Of a stretch of DNA of 52,372 nt, positions 14,003 to 22,933 are shown piece after piece. The DNA is from a virus. Position 1 is the stretch's first letter; each line of letters opens with the position of its first letter. The notes beneath the pieces are model-generated. The model had not been told where the DNA came from. It did no database searches and saw nothing but the letters and a program-made list of their open reading frames with translations. The stretch covers positions 1 to 52,372 of IMG/VR virus record IMGVR_UViG_3300032229_000930; one strand, given 5' to 3'. Both the position numbers and the translations under genes were made by a program.

Positions 14003-14560
14003 ATGAGCGACTCACGCACCGACTCCCTGGCGGCCCGGCTCAAGCGGGCCTCTCTCTTCGACGAGTACTTCTTGTGGGTCTTCTCGGAGCGACCCTCCTT
14101 TGCAGCGCGCATGGAGTGGCTGGAGAAGCACTCCTGCAGCACCTCTGTCGGGGCAGTGCACAGGCTCCACAGGTCGCCCGAGGCGGCGGTCTGGAGAGCG
14201 GCGGAGGCAGCCAAGGCGCGCAAGGTTATGGACTCCAACCTACCGAAGGATCTGGAGGAGACGTTCCGCAAGTCGCTGCTCAATGCCCGATTCAACGAGG
14301 TGATGGGCGAGCTCTCCCACAAGGAGATGATGGATCACTATCAGCTGGAACTCGACAGCGCCCACCTGAAGCTCAAGGAGCGACAGGTCGCCCTCAAGGA
14401 GAAGATCGATCCGGCCAAGCTCGCGCAGGCCGATCGCAGGATCGCGCTGCTGGAGAATGCCGCCATCGCCGCCAAGGAGAAGCTGGCTGGGATTGTCTCC
14501 AAGGGTGGTCTCTCGCCCGAGACCTTGCAGCAGATCGAGGAGGCCGCAGGATTGCTATGA
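14003..14560 (+). CDS. Terminase small subunit, Mu gp27/DUF3486-like
   Basis: 185 residues, almost fully helical, with an N-terminal HTH-like part ('DSLAARLKRASLFDEYFLWV', 'AARMEWLEKHS') and a coiled coil ('LELDSAHLKLKERQVALKEK'). This matches the DUF3486 (Mu gp27) layout, a protein encoded just before the gp28-type large terminase. It would recognise phage DNA for headful packaging. Its stop overlaps the ATG of the large subunit, so the two are coupled. Confidence 0.72.
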   Translation: MSDSRTDSLAARLKRASLFDEYFLWVFSERPSFAARMEWLEKHSCSTSVGAVHRLHRSPEAAVWRAAEAAKARKVMDSNLPKDLEETFRKSLLNARFNEVMGELSHKEMMDHYQLELDSAHLKLKERQVALKEKIDPAKLAQADRRIALLENAAIAAKEKLAGIVSKGGLSPETLQQIEEAAGLL

Positions 14561-15951
14561 GGCGCCCGGCCTATGTGTCCAAGGAGTTCGCGGGTGCCTG
14601 CAAGGTCTTCCCCGAGCGCGACACACTGCTGCTCGCCTACCAGGCGAAGTGGGTGCGCGACTGCTCACGCCTCTGCATGGCCGAGAAGAGCCGCCAGATC
14701 GGCTGGACCTGGGCAAGTGGCTACAAGCTGGTCTCCAAGAAATCACTCTCCGCTGCCCGGCTCGACGCCTGGATCTCCTCACGCGACGATATTCAGGCCC
14801 GCCTCTTCCTGGAGGACTGCAAGAGCTTTGCAGGATTGCTGAACCTCGGAGCGCAGGATCTCGGGGAGAAGGTGATCGATGAGTCGGGTCACTCGGCTTA
14901 CGTCCTCGCCTTTGCCAACGGGCTCCGTGCTCACAGCATGTCGAGCAATCCCGATGCCCAAGCCGGCAAGCGCGGAGACCGCGTGCTGGATGAATTCGCC
15001 CTCCATCCCGATCCCCGCAAGCTCTACTCCATCGCCTACCCCGGCATCACCTGGGGTGGGTCGCTCGATCTCTTCTCCACCCATCGCGGCACGGCCAACT
15101 TCTTCAACCAGCTGATTCAGGAGATCCGCCACAAGGGGAATCCCAAGGGGATCTCCCTGCACCGGGTCACCCTCCAGGATGCACTCGACCAGGGCTTCCT
15201 CTACAAGCTCCAGGGCAAACTCCCGCCCGACGATGAGCGCATGGCCATGGACGAGGCCGAGTACTTCGACTTCATCAAGAACGGCTGCGCCGACGAGGAA
15301 AGCTTCGCCCAGGAGTACATGTGCGTGCCCTCCGACGATGCTTCCGCCTTCCTGAGCTATGAACTGATCGACGGCTGCAAGTACAGGGCCGGTGAGAAGT
15401 GGGAACTGACCCTCTCGGAGCTTGCCGCCTGCAAGGATGAACTCTACCTCGGCGGCGACATCGCCCGCGTGAAGGATCTAACCATCTTCTGGGTCATCCG
15501 GAAGGTCGGCAGCTTCCGCCCCACCATCCACCGCATCGCCCTGCGCAACGTGGCCTTCGAGGAGCAGGAGCGTCGCCTCTACGAGTTGCTCTCGCTGCCC
15601 ACCCTCCGCCGGTCCTGCCTGGATAACTCGGGCCTTGGCCGACAGCTCGTCGAGCGTGCCCAGAAGCGATTCGGCACATTCAAGGTGGAGGCCGTGACCT
15701 TCACCGCTGCCGTCAAGGAGGAGCTGGCCTATCCGCTGCGCGCGGCCTTCGAGGACCGCACCGTCCGCATCCCTGATGACCAGACGGTGATCGCATCGCA
15801 CCGGGCCATCCGCAAGGAGACCACCAAGAGCGGGAACGTCCGATTCGTTGCTGAGCACACCGAGGCGGGCCACGCCGATGATTTCTGGGCTCATGCCCTC
15901 GCCCTGCATGCTGGCAAAGCCAACTCCACCTTCCGCGCTGATCTGATCTGA
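14557..15951 (+). CDS. Terminase large subunit, Mu gp28-like
   Basis: 464 residues from the ATG at 14557; the longer frame back to 13999 runs antisense-like through the small subunit and is rejected. The ATPase domain shows a Walker A-like 'EKSRQIGWT' (43-51) and Walker B 'VLDEF' (143-147). The nuclease domain begins with 'YLGGDIARVKDLTIFWV' (first metal Asp), then 'CLDNSGLGRQLVE'. The enzyme drives DNA translocation into the prohead and cuts concatemers or host-flanked DNA. Order gp27-gp28-portal is as in Mu. Confidence 0.88.
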   Translation: MRRPAYVSKEFAGACKVFPERDTLLLAYQAKWVRDCSRLCMAEKSRQIGWTWASGYKLVSKKSLSAARLDAWISSRDDIQARLFLEDCKSFAGLLNLGAQDLGEKVIDESGHSAYVLAFANGLRAHSMSSNPDAQAGKRGDRVLDEFALHPDPRKLYSIAYPGITWGGSLDLFSTHRGTANFFNQLIQEIRHKGNPKGISLHRVTLQDALDQGFLYKLQGKLPPDDERMAMDEAEYFDFIKNGCADEESFAQEYMCVPSDDASAFLSYELIDGCKYRAGEKWELTLSELAACKDELYLGGDIARVKDLTIFWVIRKVGSFRPTIHRIALRNVAFEEQERRLYELLSLPTLRRSCLDNSGLGRQLVERAQKRFGTFKVEAVTFTAAVKEELAYPLRAAFEDRTVRIPDDQTVIASHRAIRKETTKSGNVRFVAEHTEAGHADDFWAHALALHAGKANSTFRADLI

Positions 15952-18110
15952 TGAACTTTTTCCAGCGCTCACTCTCCATCGGACGGGATGCCATTGCCGC
16001 TGTGCGCCGGTCCTTCATGACCGACTTCACACGCGGCCTCGACATCGAAGGCGGCATGGCCAGTGGCCTGCGCAATCCCTACCGCCACTCGGTCTGGGTG
16101 CAGTCTGCCATCGGGCTGGTCTGTCAGCCGATCAAGGCGGTGGCTCTCAAGTTCTACCTCGGGGAGACCGAGTACGAGGAGCCATCGCTGGCTGCCTGGT
16201 GGAGGAAACCAGCCGAGCGGATGAGCTACGACGAGTTCCTCGACGCCACGGCCGGATGGTTGAAGCTACGCGGGGAGTTCTTCTGGGTGCTCGATGACAC
16301 ATGGCTGGGGAAATCCTCCCGCCGCAGTCCCTTCCTGGTCGCCTCTCCCGATAAGATGCGTCATGTGGTGGTGGGTGGGGAGCTTCTCGGCTGGGTGCTG
16401 ACGGGATCCAACGGCCAGCAGATCCCGCTTCTCCCCGAGCAGGTCATCCACGAGAAGCGGTGGAATCCCGACGACGAGTGGCGCGGCCTCGGTGAGATCG
16501 AGGCGGCACGCCTCGCAGCGGAGACCGACTTCGTGGCCGGACGCTATGCCCGCGATACCTGGGCGAACCAAGGCGAGGGTGGCGAGTACATCTCCGCCAA
16601 GAATGGCTCGCTCACCGATGAGCAGCGGGATCAGGTGACTACCGCCCTCCGGGCCAAGCGGGCAGCGAAGCTGCGTGGCGACTTCCGCCCTCTCTTCTTC
16701 TCAAGCGACATCGAGGTGAAGAGCCCGACGATCACCCCTCCCGATCTGGCCTTTGCCCAGAACCGTTTGCAGTCCCGGCATGAAGTCTTCATCGCCTTCG
16801 GCGTTCCCGCCTCCATGGCGGACGTGCAGGCCAGCTACTCCATCGGCAGCGCCTCCGACTACTTCCGCCTGATCCATGGAACAAGCATCCCAGTGGCCGC
16901 GAAGATCGCTGCCGCCATCTCCCGCCTGCTTGCCATTCAGACAGGCAAGGAGATCGAGGCCTACTTCGACTTTGACGATCACCCAGTCATGCAGCAGGTC
17001 CGGAGTGAGCGGATAGATTCCGCCATCAAGCTCTGGGGCATGGGGATGCCCATGAAGGAGATCAACGGCTACCTCGACATGGGACTCAATGCCTATGCCG
17101 GATGGGAGACCGGCTATCTCCCGTTCTCCGTGCAGCCGACCGGCATTCCCCTTGCAGACCCACAGCCTGAGCCCGGCATGAATCCTGCAGAGCCGTTGGA
17201 TGATGCGGTCTCTCTCATGATCCGCAGCCTAAAGGATCCATCAGCTATAGCCGATCCCATGGCACTCCCAGCTACCCAGGAGAGCCAGGAGAGCGATTGC
17301 GGATGCGGTGATGATCCGATGCTCATCTCCGGCAAGGAGAATGATGCCTGGGCTGCTCATTGGAAAGCTCGTCAAGGCACCATCAAACTCTACCAGTCCA
17401 AGTTCAACCGGGTGCTCATGGAGGCCCGCGCCGAAGTCCTCTCACGGATCAACCGCGCTGCCAAAGCTCTCGGGGATGCAGGTTCGACGATAGTGGCCAA
17501 GGCTGTCTCCGCCGACTTCAACTTCGACCTGCAGGAGTGGGAGGATGGTCTGATCGTCGAGATGAACAAGGCCGGTCGCGAAGCCCTCCAGACGGCAGGC
17601 CAGCAGTGCTTTGCAGAGATCGGGAAGGATGATGCCTGGAGCATGCCACCTGCCAAGGCGATCAACTACCTCAAGAGCCGCGAGAACTTCTTCTCAGACC
17701 TGGCCGACTCCATCCACACCCAGATCATGGGCTCCCTGGAGGAAGGGCTGCGCAGCGGCGACACGATGGAGGAGCTGGCCGGGAGGATCCGCAGCGAGTT
17801 CACCGGGATCTCCGCCCAGCGTGCCATGCGCATCGCCTCGACCGAGACAGGTGCCGCCTACGGGGCAGCACGTCAGGAGGCGCTTTCCCAGTCCGGTGTC
17901 AGCTTCAAGAAATGGCTCTCCAGTGGCAATGCCTCCGTGCGCCCCACCCACCACATGGCCAGCGGCCAGATCGTCAAGGTAAGCGATCCCTTCGTCGTCG
18001 GCGGTGCCAAGCTCATGCATCCGAGCGACGGCAGCCTGGGAGCACCCGCACAGGAAATCATCAACTGCCACTGCGTGGCGATCGCGACACGGGAGAATCC
18101 CCAGTCATGA
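15951..18110 (+). CDS. Portal protein fused to MuF-like head morphogenesis domain
   Basis: A 719-residue fusion. Residues about 1-400 are a portal domain ('HSVWVQSAIGLVCQPIKAVA', 'PPDLAFAQNRLQSRHEVFIA', 'SIGSASDYFRLIHGTSI'). A Pro/Gly-rich linker (about 400-460) leads to a helical part and a C-terminal Mu F domain ('ISAQRAMRIASTETGAAYGA', 'NASVRPTHHMASGQ', ending 'IINCHCVAIA' with the family Cys-His-Cys). In Mu these are separate genes (29 and 30). The start overlaps the terminase stop by one base. The portal forms the DNA entry ring; MuF proteins enter the head. Confidence 0.88.
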   Translation: MNFFQRSLSIGRDAIAAVRRSFMTDFTRGLDIEGGMASGLRNPYRHSVWVQSAIGLVCQPIKAVALKFYLGETEYEEPSLAAWWRKPAERMSYDEFLDATAGWLKLRGEFFWVLDDTWLGKSSRRSPFLVASPDKMRHVVVGGELLGWVLTGSNGQQIPLLPEQVIHEKRWNPDDEWRGLGEIEAARLAAETDFVAGRYARDTWANQGEGGEYISAKNGSLTDEQRDQVTTALRAKRAAKLRGDFRPLFFSSDIEVKSPTITPPDLAFAQNRLQSRHEVFIAFGVPASMADVQASYSIGSASDYFRLIHGTSIPVAAKIAAAISRLLAIQTGKEIEAYFDFDDHPVMQQVRSERIDSAIKLWGMGMPMKEINGYLDMGLNAYAGWETGYLPFSVQPTGIPLADPQPEPGMNPAEPLDDAVSLMIRSLKDPSAIADPMALPATQESQESDCGCGDDPMLISGKENDAWAAHWKARQGTIKLYQSKFNRVLMEARAEVLSRINRAAKALGDAGSTIVAKAVSADFNFDLQEWEDGLIVEMNKAGREALQTAGQQCFAEIGKDDAWSMPPAKAINYLKSRENFFSDLADSIHTQIMGSLEEGLRSGDTMEELAGRIRSEFTGISAQRAMRIASTETGAAYGAARQEALSQSGVSFKKWLSSGNASVRPTHHMASGQIVKVSDPFVVGGAKLMHPSDGSLGAPAQEIINCHCVAIATRENPQS

Positions 18111-18304
18111 GCTACCCACCCCTCCGATCCTACTCATCCATGAAGACCCTCAAAAACGCCATCGCGCTGAGCGCCAAAAATAAGCGGATTTCTTATCCCT
18201 CTGCCGTGATGAACCGACTCGGAGGAGAAACGGGCCTTAGCGGGGCTTTGCAGGAGTTGCAGCGCGGGTCACACCCCATGCTCACGACCCGATCCGGCCA
18301 ATAA
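18107..18304 (+). CDS. Hypothetical small virion-region protein (65 aa)
   Basis: ATG 18107 overlaps the portal-MuF stop. The product is basic ('MKTLKNAIALSAKNKRISYP') with a C-terminal 'LGGETGLSGALQELQ' helix and no known domain; an internal ATG (MKTLKN, 18140) is an alternative start. It lies between portal and protease and could be a small head protein. Confidence 0.5.
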   Translation: MSYPPLRSYSSMKTLKNAIALSAKNKRISYPSAVMNRLGGETGLSGALQELQRGSHPMLTTRSGQ

Positions 18305-18342
18305 GCTTCAATTCACCGACTTTGCCCCAAAAAAACCACACC

Positions 18343-19047
18343 ATGAAACAACTCCGCCGCACCATCCACCCGGAGATCAAAGTCCTCGACGCAACCGCCG
18401 GTCTCGTCGAGTACATCGCCAGCGACGAAACCCTTGACCACTACCGCGAGATCATCCGCGCCGATGGCTGGAGGTTCAACTTCTTTAAGAAGAACTCCCC
18501 CTTCGTGGACAGCCACGACACCTCCACCATCGAGAAGCTCCTTGGCAGCGTCCTCGACTTCCGCGTCGAGGGCCGCCAGCTCATCGAGACCTGCAAGTGG
18601 GAGCCCGATGCCTCCCCCCTGGCGAAGATCGGCTGGGCGATGACCCAGGCGGGCCACCTCAAGGCCGTCTCGGTGGGCTTCATCCCCACCAAGGAAGTCA
18701 ACCGCTGGGAGAATGGCGGAGCAGACCTGGCACGGGAGGCCACCATCCTCGGACTCGATACCGCCACGGCGGCACGCGTCTCCTGCATCTACCTGGAGCA
18801 GGAGCAGATCGAGCTCTCGGCCTGCATCATCGGGGCTAATCCCTCGGCTCTCGCCCGCTCGTTCAAGGATGGCGTCCTGAGCGATGCCGACATCGATCTC
18901 CTCTCGGAGAAAGCCATGAAGATTTCCGCAGACACAGAAGCAACCGCCCGGTTGGCAGAGGAAGACGCTGCCGCCATCCGGAAACAGGAACAGCGTCAGC
19001 AAGCCGAGTGGCTACGGAAATTCGAGACCGCAGTCGGTCAACTCTAA
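18343..19047 (+). CDS. HK97-family prohead protease
   Basis: 234 residues from ATG 18343, preceded by an A/C-rich leader (aaaaaaaccacacc) without a Shine-Dalgarno sequence. The serine protease core of family U35 is visible: His58 in 'FVDSHDTSTIEKLLG' and Ser110 in 'HLKAVSVGFIP', followed by 'QIELSACIIGANPSALA'. The C-terminus is a charged helix ('AAAIRKQEQRQQAEWLRK') that may be scaffold-like. It cleaves the capsid delta domain during maturation. Confidence 0.9.
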   Translation: MKQLRRTIHPEIKVLDATAGLVEYIASDETLDHYREIIRADGWRFNFFKKNSPFVDSHDTSTIEKLLGSVLDFRVEGRQLIETCKWEPDASPLAKIGWAMTQAGHLKAVSVGFIPTKEVNRWENGGADLAREATILGLDTATAARVSCIYLEQEQIELSACIIGANPSALARSFKDGVLSDADIDLLSEKAMKISADTEATARLAEEDAAAIRKQEQRQQAEWLRKFETAVGQL

Positions 19048-19097
19048 ACCCAAACGCCAGTAACCCAAAAGTCAGTCCAAACCCAAACACCCACATC

Positions 19098-20390
19098 ATG
19101 AAAACATTCCGCAAATTCTTCGGGCTCATGCCCGTCACCCTCCTCTGCCTCGAAGCCGACAAAGGCGCAGGCTCCGGAAGCTCCGACTTCCAGACCAAGG
19201 TCCTCGCCGGAGTCGAGAAGCTCCAGACTGATGCCAAGTCCCTCGCCGATAAGGTCGAGGCTCTTGAAAAGAGCGGTGGAGACATCACCTCGCTCAAGGC
19301 TGAGTTTGACAAGCTCGCTGAGGAAACCCGTCGTCTCCGCAAAGCCCAGCTGGCTAGTTCCACCAAGGCTGCTTCCCGTAATGGTGAAGTGACCGAGGAG
19401 TGCGCCCGTCACCTTGGTGGTCTCGCCATTGTCGCCGGCCTCAAGGGTGGCCAGATCACTGGCGACCGCTACGAAGGCATCGTCAAGGATGTCCTCGGCA
19501 TGGAGGCCAAGGCCGCGCTCACCACAAGCGACATCCCACTGCCCACCGGCTACGGATCTCAGGTGGTGGAGCTGGTTAGCACCTTCGGTGCGGCTCGCCG
19601 CTTCGGCACCGTCATGCCCCTCGGCAACGGCACCGTCAAGCTGCCTAAGCTTACCACCGATCCCACCTTCGGCCTCATCGCCCAGAGCGGTCAGGTCACC
19701 GAGAAGAGCCCACAGATCGGCTGGGTCACCTTCAATCCCGAGAAGTTCGGCGGACTGGTCCGTCTCCCTTCCGAGATCGATGAGGACTCCATCATCGCCA
19801 TCGGCCAGTTCGTGGCGCGCTACAGCGCCCGCCAGCTCGCCCGCGTCGAGGATCACAACTTCTTCATCGGCACCGGTGCCGGTAGCGGAATCAATGGCAG
19901 CGTGAAGGGCATTGCCCTCTCCGTCATCGACAACGCAAAGGTGGTTGTGCAGGCAACTGGGAAGACCAAGACGAGCGACATCACGCTCGCAGGAGCCCGC
20001 GCCATCCGCTCGGTGGTCGATGCTCCCGCCATCCTTGGTGGAGCCTACTACGCCCACCCCTCCATGGAGCAGGCCTTCAGCGGTCTCAACACCGCCGGAG
20101 ACAAACCCTACGTTGCCAACGGCGCACGTGGAGCGACCCTCGACGGCTTCCCCATCAACTGGGTGGACATCATGCCTGCCTACAGCACCACGGCTCAGGC
20201 CGGCAAGACCTACCTCCTCTTCGGAGACCTCTCCTACCAGTACCTCGCCACCCGTGGCGGCGTCCGGTTTGACACCTCCAAGGAAGCTGGCTTCACCACG
20301 GATGAGATCCTCATCCGCGCGCTTGAGCGCTTCACCATCGGCCTCATGGCTGACGGTGCCGTCTCCGGTCTCCAGACCGCAGCCGCCTAA
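19098..20390 (+). CDS. HK97-type major capsid protein
   Basis: 430 residues from the ATG at 19098; the longer frame overlaps the protease end and is rejected. The N-terminal 100 residues form a coiled-coil delta domain ('FQTKVLAGVEKLQTDAKSLA', 'EFDKLAEETRRLRKAQ') that serves as internal scaffold. The HK97 fold follows: 'TTSDIPLPTGYGSQVVELVS', 'EDHNFFIGTGAGSGINGSVK', 'FPINWVDIMPAYS' and 'LLFGDLSYQYLATRGGVRFD'. A 50-bp leader rich in CCAAACCCAAACACCC precedes it, consistent with strong SD-independent translation of the most abundant virion protein. Confidence 0.94.
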   Translation: MKTFRKFFGLMPVTLLCLEADKGAGSGSSDFQTKVLAGVEKLQTDAKSLADKVEALEKSGGDITSLKAEFDKLAEETRRLRKAQLASSTKAASRNGEVTEECARHLGGLAIVAGLKGGQITGDRYEGIVKDVLGMEAKAALTTSDIPLPTGYGSQVVELVSTFGAARRFGTVMPLGNGTVKLPKLTTDPTFGLIAQSGQVTEKSPQIGWVTFNPEKFGGLVRLPSEIDEDSIIAIGQFVARYSARQLARVEDHNFFIGTGAGSGINGSVKGIALSVIDNAKVVVQATGKTKTSDITLAGARAIRSVVDAPAILGGAYYAHPSMEQAFSGLNTAGDKPYVANGARGATLDGFPINWVDIMPAYSTTAQAGKTYLLFGDLSYQYLATRGGVRFDTSKEAGFTTDEILIRALERFTIGLMADGAVSGLQTAAA

Positions 20391-20415
20391 GCGATAGCTT
20401 GCGATTCTTCGCACT

Positions 20416-20443
20416 CTGCATCGGGTCAACAGGCCCGGTGCAG
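20416..20443 (+). terminator. Hairpin after the capsid gene
   Basis: Arms ctgcatcggg (20416-20425) and cccggtgcag (20434-20443) form a 10-bp stem with one G-U pair and an 8-nt loop, 26 bp after the capsid stop. There is no U-tract, so it is probably an mRNA-stabilising hairpin or weak attenuator that lowers transcription of downstream connector genes, not a full terminator. Confidence 0.5.
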
Positions 20444-20502
20444 CAGCGAGGAACTCCTCACGACCTTTCGACCTTTAACCTTCTCACTTTCCAACTCATT
20501 CC

Positions 20503-21120
20503 ATGAACGCCGGATTCTCCAGCCTGAGTGCCCTCAAGCGCGAACTCCTCTTGCCCGCCGACGTGGCCAAGACGGAGAACGACGCCTCCATCCTTGCGCT
20601 CGGCCTCGGAATGGCCTCCCTCTTCGAGAGCCTCTGCGATCGGAAGTTCCGCCGGATGAACATGGTCGATACTTTCGCCGCCGATCGCTCCTACTGGATC
20701 ACGCGTGCCTATCCGATCGAGCAGGTGATCTCGGTCGAGGTCCGCAGGGACTACGCCTCGGGATTCCAAGTGGTGACCGGGCAGCCATCCAACGTGGTCG
20801 AGCTAAGCGGCAAGGTCGACTTCCTGGGATTCCTCGGAGCCTATGGGGAGACCGGCCGCATCACCTATCGCGCAGGCTACTGGTGGGATGAAAGTGAGAA
20901 CGGGAGCGAGACCCTTCCCGAAGGGGCCACGCCTCTTCCCGAGGATCTCCGTGCCGCATGGGTCATGCAATGCCGCTGGTTCTGGGACCGCCGATCCATC
21001 ACCGAGCGGGCCAAGGCAGGATTCGCCAAGGATGGAAGCGATGGCTTCGCCACCCCGAGCGATGACCTGCTCCAGCCGGTGCGCGGGATCGTCGCCACCT
21101 ATCGGAGGATGGCCCCATGA
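20503..21120 (+). CDS. Head-tail connector (gp6/adaptor-like)
   Basis: 205 residues, encoded directly after the capsid gene, where HK97-type phages place the adaptor that docks under the portal. The helical start ('SLSALKRELLLPADVAKTEN', 'ILALGLGMASLFESLCDRKF') and later 'GRITYRAGYWWDE' resemble gp6-like connector proteins. The assignment rests on position and length (family 100-200). It overlaps the next gene by ATGA. Confidence 0.65.
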   Translation: MNAGFSSLSALKRELLLPADVAKTENDASILALGLGMASLFESLCDRKFRRMNMVDTFAADRSYWITRAYPIEQVISVEVRRDYASGFQVVTGQPSNVVELSGKVDFLGFLGAYGETGRITYRAGYWWDESENGSETLPEGATPLPEDLRAAWVMQCRWFWDRRSITERAKAGFAKDGSDGFATPSDDLLQPVRGIVATYRRMAP

Positions 21121-21596
21121 TCATTAACCTCTCACTCGAGGCGCAGGAGGTTCTGCGCTCGCTACAGACGATGCCAGAGCGCCTGAGCATCGCCATGGCG
21201 GCAGCCATGAATGACGAGAACCAATACATTGTTGGCTCCATCCAAGAGAACAAACTTTCCGAAAGTGGCAGCACGACGCTGGCAGTCCGTAGCAACCGAT
21301 TGCGCAAGTCAGTCCGTGCGACGAAGCCAGTGATTAATGGCACCTCCATCTCCTCCTCGATCGGTACGAACGTCAAGTATGCCGCTGTGCATGAGTTCGG
21401 CACTGGTCCCTTCACCATCCGCCCCAAGAACAAGAAGGCCCTCCGATTCAGCGTCGGGGGTGCCTTCCACTTTGCCAAGCAGGTGCGCCATCCCGGCTTC
21501 CCAGCCCGCCGCATGTTCGGAAGCGCTATCGAAGAGCGTGAAGCTGAGTACAACAAGGCTATGAGTGCGGCCATCACCTCCACTCTCCAGTCATGA
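21117..21596 (+). CDS. Phage virion morphogenesis / HK97 gp10-like protein
   Basis: 159 residues with the pattern of HK97 gp10 and Mu gpG-type neck proteins: 'LRSLQTMPERLSIAMAAAMN' at the start, then 'LRKSVRATKPVINGTSISSS', 'KYAAVHEFGTGPFTIRPKNK' and 'HPGFPARRMFGSAIEERE'. The 'YA..HEFGTG' and 'R.FPARP'-like segments are characteristic. It connects head to tail; its gene is coupled on both sides. Confidence 0.82.
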   Translation: MIINLSLEAQEVLRSLQTMPERLSIAMAAAMNDENQYIVGSIQENKLSESGSTTLAVRSNRLRKSVRATKPVINGTSISSSIGTNVKYAAVHEFGTGPFTIRPKNKKALRFSVGGAFHFAKQVRHPGFPARRMFGSAIEEREAEYNKAMSAAITSTLQS

Positions 21597-22036
21597 GTGA
21601 TCTTCCCAACAACAGCCTGCTCAAGGAGCGGCGCATGCAGGAGGCTATCAAGAATGTCATCCTCTCGCTTCCCGATTGGCCAGCCTCCGCCGAAGTCCTC
21701 ATTGAGAAGAGCGGCGATCTCCTCACCGAGATCGAGACGAAGCTCCAGCAGTTGAGCCTTGTGGCCGTCGTCAATGAGCCCGACATGCTAGAGAGCGTCG
21801 AGGGGGAGGCCACCTTCAATGCCTCGTCCACCTGGACCATCTCCGTCTTTTCCAGCGAGCTACTCAACGGCACCGGCCTCGACAACCTGGAGGCCTGCTT
21901 CCTGATCCGCGCAGCTCTGGCTGATACCAACCCAGAGGGCCTCTGGAGCGAACCGCTCTCCCGCGTGCGCATCCAGCGCGTCGGACTCTCCCCCGTCACC
22001 CGAGACATCACCTTTACCGCCGCTCATCAGTCCTAA
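21593..22036 (+). CDS. Tail-terminator-like/minor tail protein
   Basis: 147 residues with no clear motif; alpha/beta with 'RMQEAIKNVILSLPDWPASA', 'LQQLSLVAVVNEPDMLESVE' and 'TFNASSTWTISVFSSELLNG'. Position after the gp10-like protein is that of the tail terminator in siphophages, and size fits. Inferred from order only. It overlaps the upstream stop by ATGA. Confidence 0.5.
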   Translation: MSDLPNNSLLKERRMQEAIKNVILSLPDWPASAEVLIEKSGDLLTEIETKLQQLSLVAVVNEPDMLESVEGEATFNASSTWTISVFSSELLNGTGLDNLEACFLIRAALADTNPEGLWSEPLSRVRIQRVGLSPVTRDITFTAAHQS

Positions 22037-22062
22037 AACCCTCCATCCTTCAGCCTGTCCGA

Positions 22063-22932
22063 ATGAAACTCTACCTCGACACCAACTCCTGGCTGCTCTC
22101 CCCAGCACCCGGAGGAAGCAATACCACCGTCATCTTGCAGGCGAAGCAGGGGACTGACCTAGCCATCGAGATCATCCCATCCCGCCCCCTGGAAAGTGGG
22201 GCGCTCGGCTCACTCATTGCCAAGCCCAAGGACGACTATGCCGCCAGCTCTGTCTCCTGGGATCTCGCCTGGGAGAATCCCGCAACCTCCGAGAGTGGCT
22301 ACCGCTTCGATCTCTCTCTCAAGACGGCTGCTCTCGGTGATCTCTTCACAGGGTCAGTCAAGAGCATCCCGCTCATGGCGGAGATCACCATCACCCAGGG
22401 CAGCGAGGTGTCCAAGACGCAGACCTTTGCGATCAACGTCGCCCGTCAAGTCAGCATTGGTGAGGCGGGGACACCTGCTGACCTCCCAGACCTCAAGGCC
22501 AATGAGCAGGAGGCTGTCGAGGGAACCGCAAATAACAAGTGGATGACTCCTCTGCGCACGAAGCAGGCGGTCCTCCAGGCGATCTCCGAAATCGGTGCGG
22601 GGGTAAATGGTGCGTCAGCCTACGAGCTGGCTGTGGAGGCGGGCTTCTCCGGCAGCGTGGAGGAATGGCTTCTGTCGCTTGTGGGGCCTCAAGGCGTCTC
22701 CGCATCCGTCCTTAACCTCCCGACCGATTACGACAATTTCACGCTCACGCGCACTGATGGCAACGTAACGAGCGTCTCGTACTCCAAGAACGGCGATGAG
22801 ATCGGAGTGGCCATTCTCACCTGGGACACAACGGCGACTCCCAACAGGGTGGCCACCGCCTCAGATGGCACGAAGACCGTGACGCTGATCTATGACGAAG
22901 CAGGCCAAGTGACCCGAGGAACAATTTCCTGA
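22063..22932 (+). CDS. Virion protein with BppU-like start and fibre-type motif
   Basis: 289 residues. The N-terminal half is beta-rich ('KLYLDTNSWLLSPAPGGSNT', 'SSVSWDLAWENPATSESGYR'), like proteins that bind baseplates or fibres. The middle contains 'GTANNKWMTPLRTKQAV' and 'AYELAVEAGFSGSVEEWLLS' followed by LVGPQG, motifs common in tail-fibre stems before collagen-like or trimerising parts. It stands directly before the LamG fibre gene and probably forms part of the same appendage. Confidence 0.6.
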   Translation: MKLYLDTNSWLLSPAPGGSNTTVILQAKQGTDLAIEIIPSRPLESGALGSLIAKPKDDYAASSVSWDLAWENPATSESGYRFDLSLKTAALGDLFTGSVKSIPLMAEITITQGSEVSKTQTFAINVARQVSIGEAGTPADLPDLKANEQEAVEGTANNKWMTPLRTKQAVLQAISEIGAGVNGASAYELAVEAGFSGSVEEWLLSLVGPQGVSASVLNLPTDYDNFTLTRTDGNVTSVSYSKNGDEIGVAILTWDTTATPNRVATASDGTKTVTLIYDEAGQVTRGTIS

Positions 22933-22933
22933 T

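Noticed and set aside
13999-14556. N-terminal extension of the large terminase frame
   Set aside because: It lies in another frame of the small terminase gene, is low in complexity, and the ATG at 14557 is coupled to the small subunit stop.
19044-20429. 461-codon open frame antisense to the capsid gene
   Set aside because: A mirror frame caused by strong codon bias in the capsid gene; no domain and no start signal.
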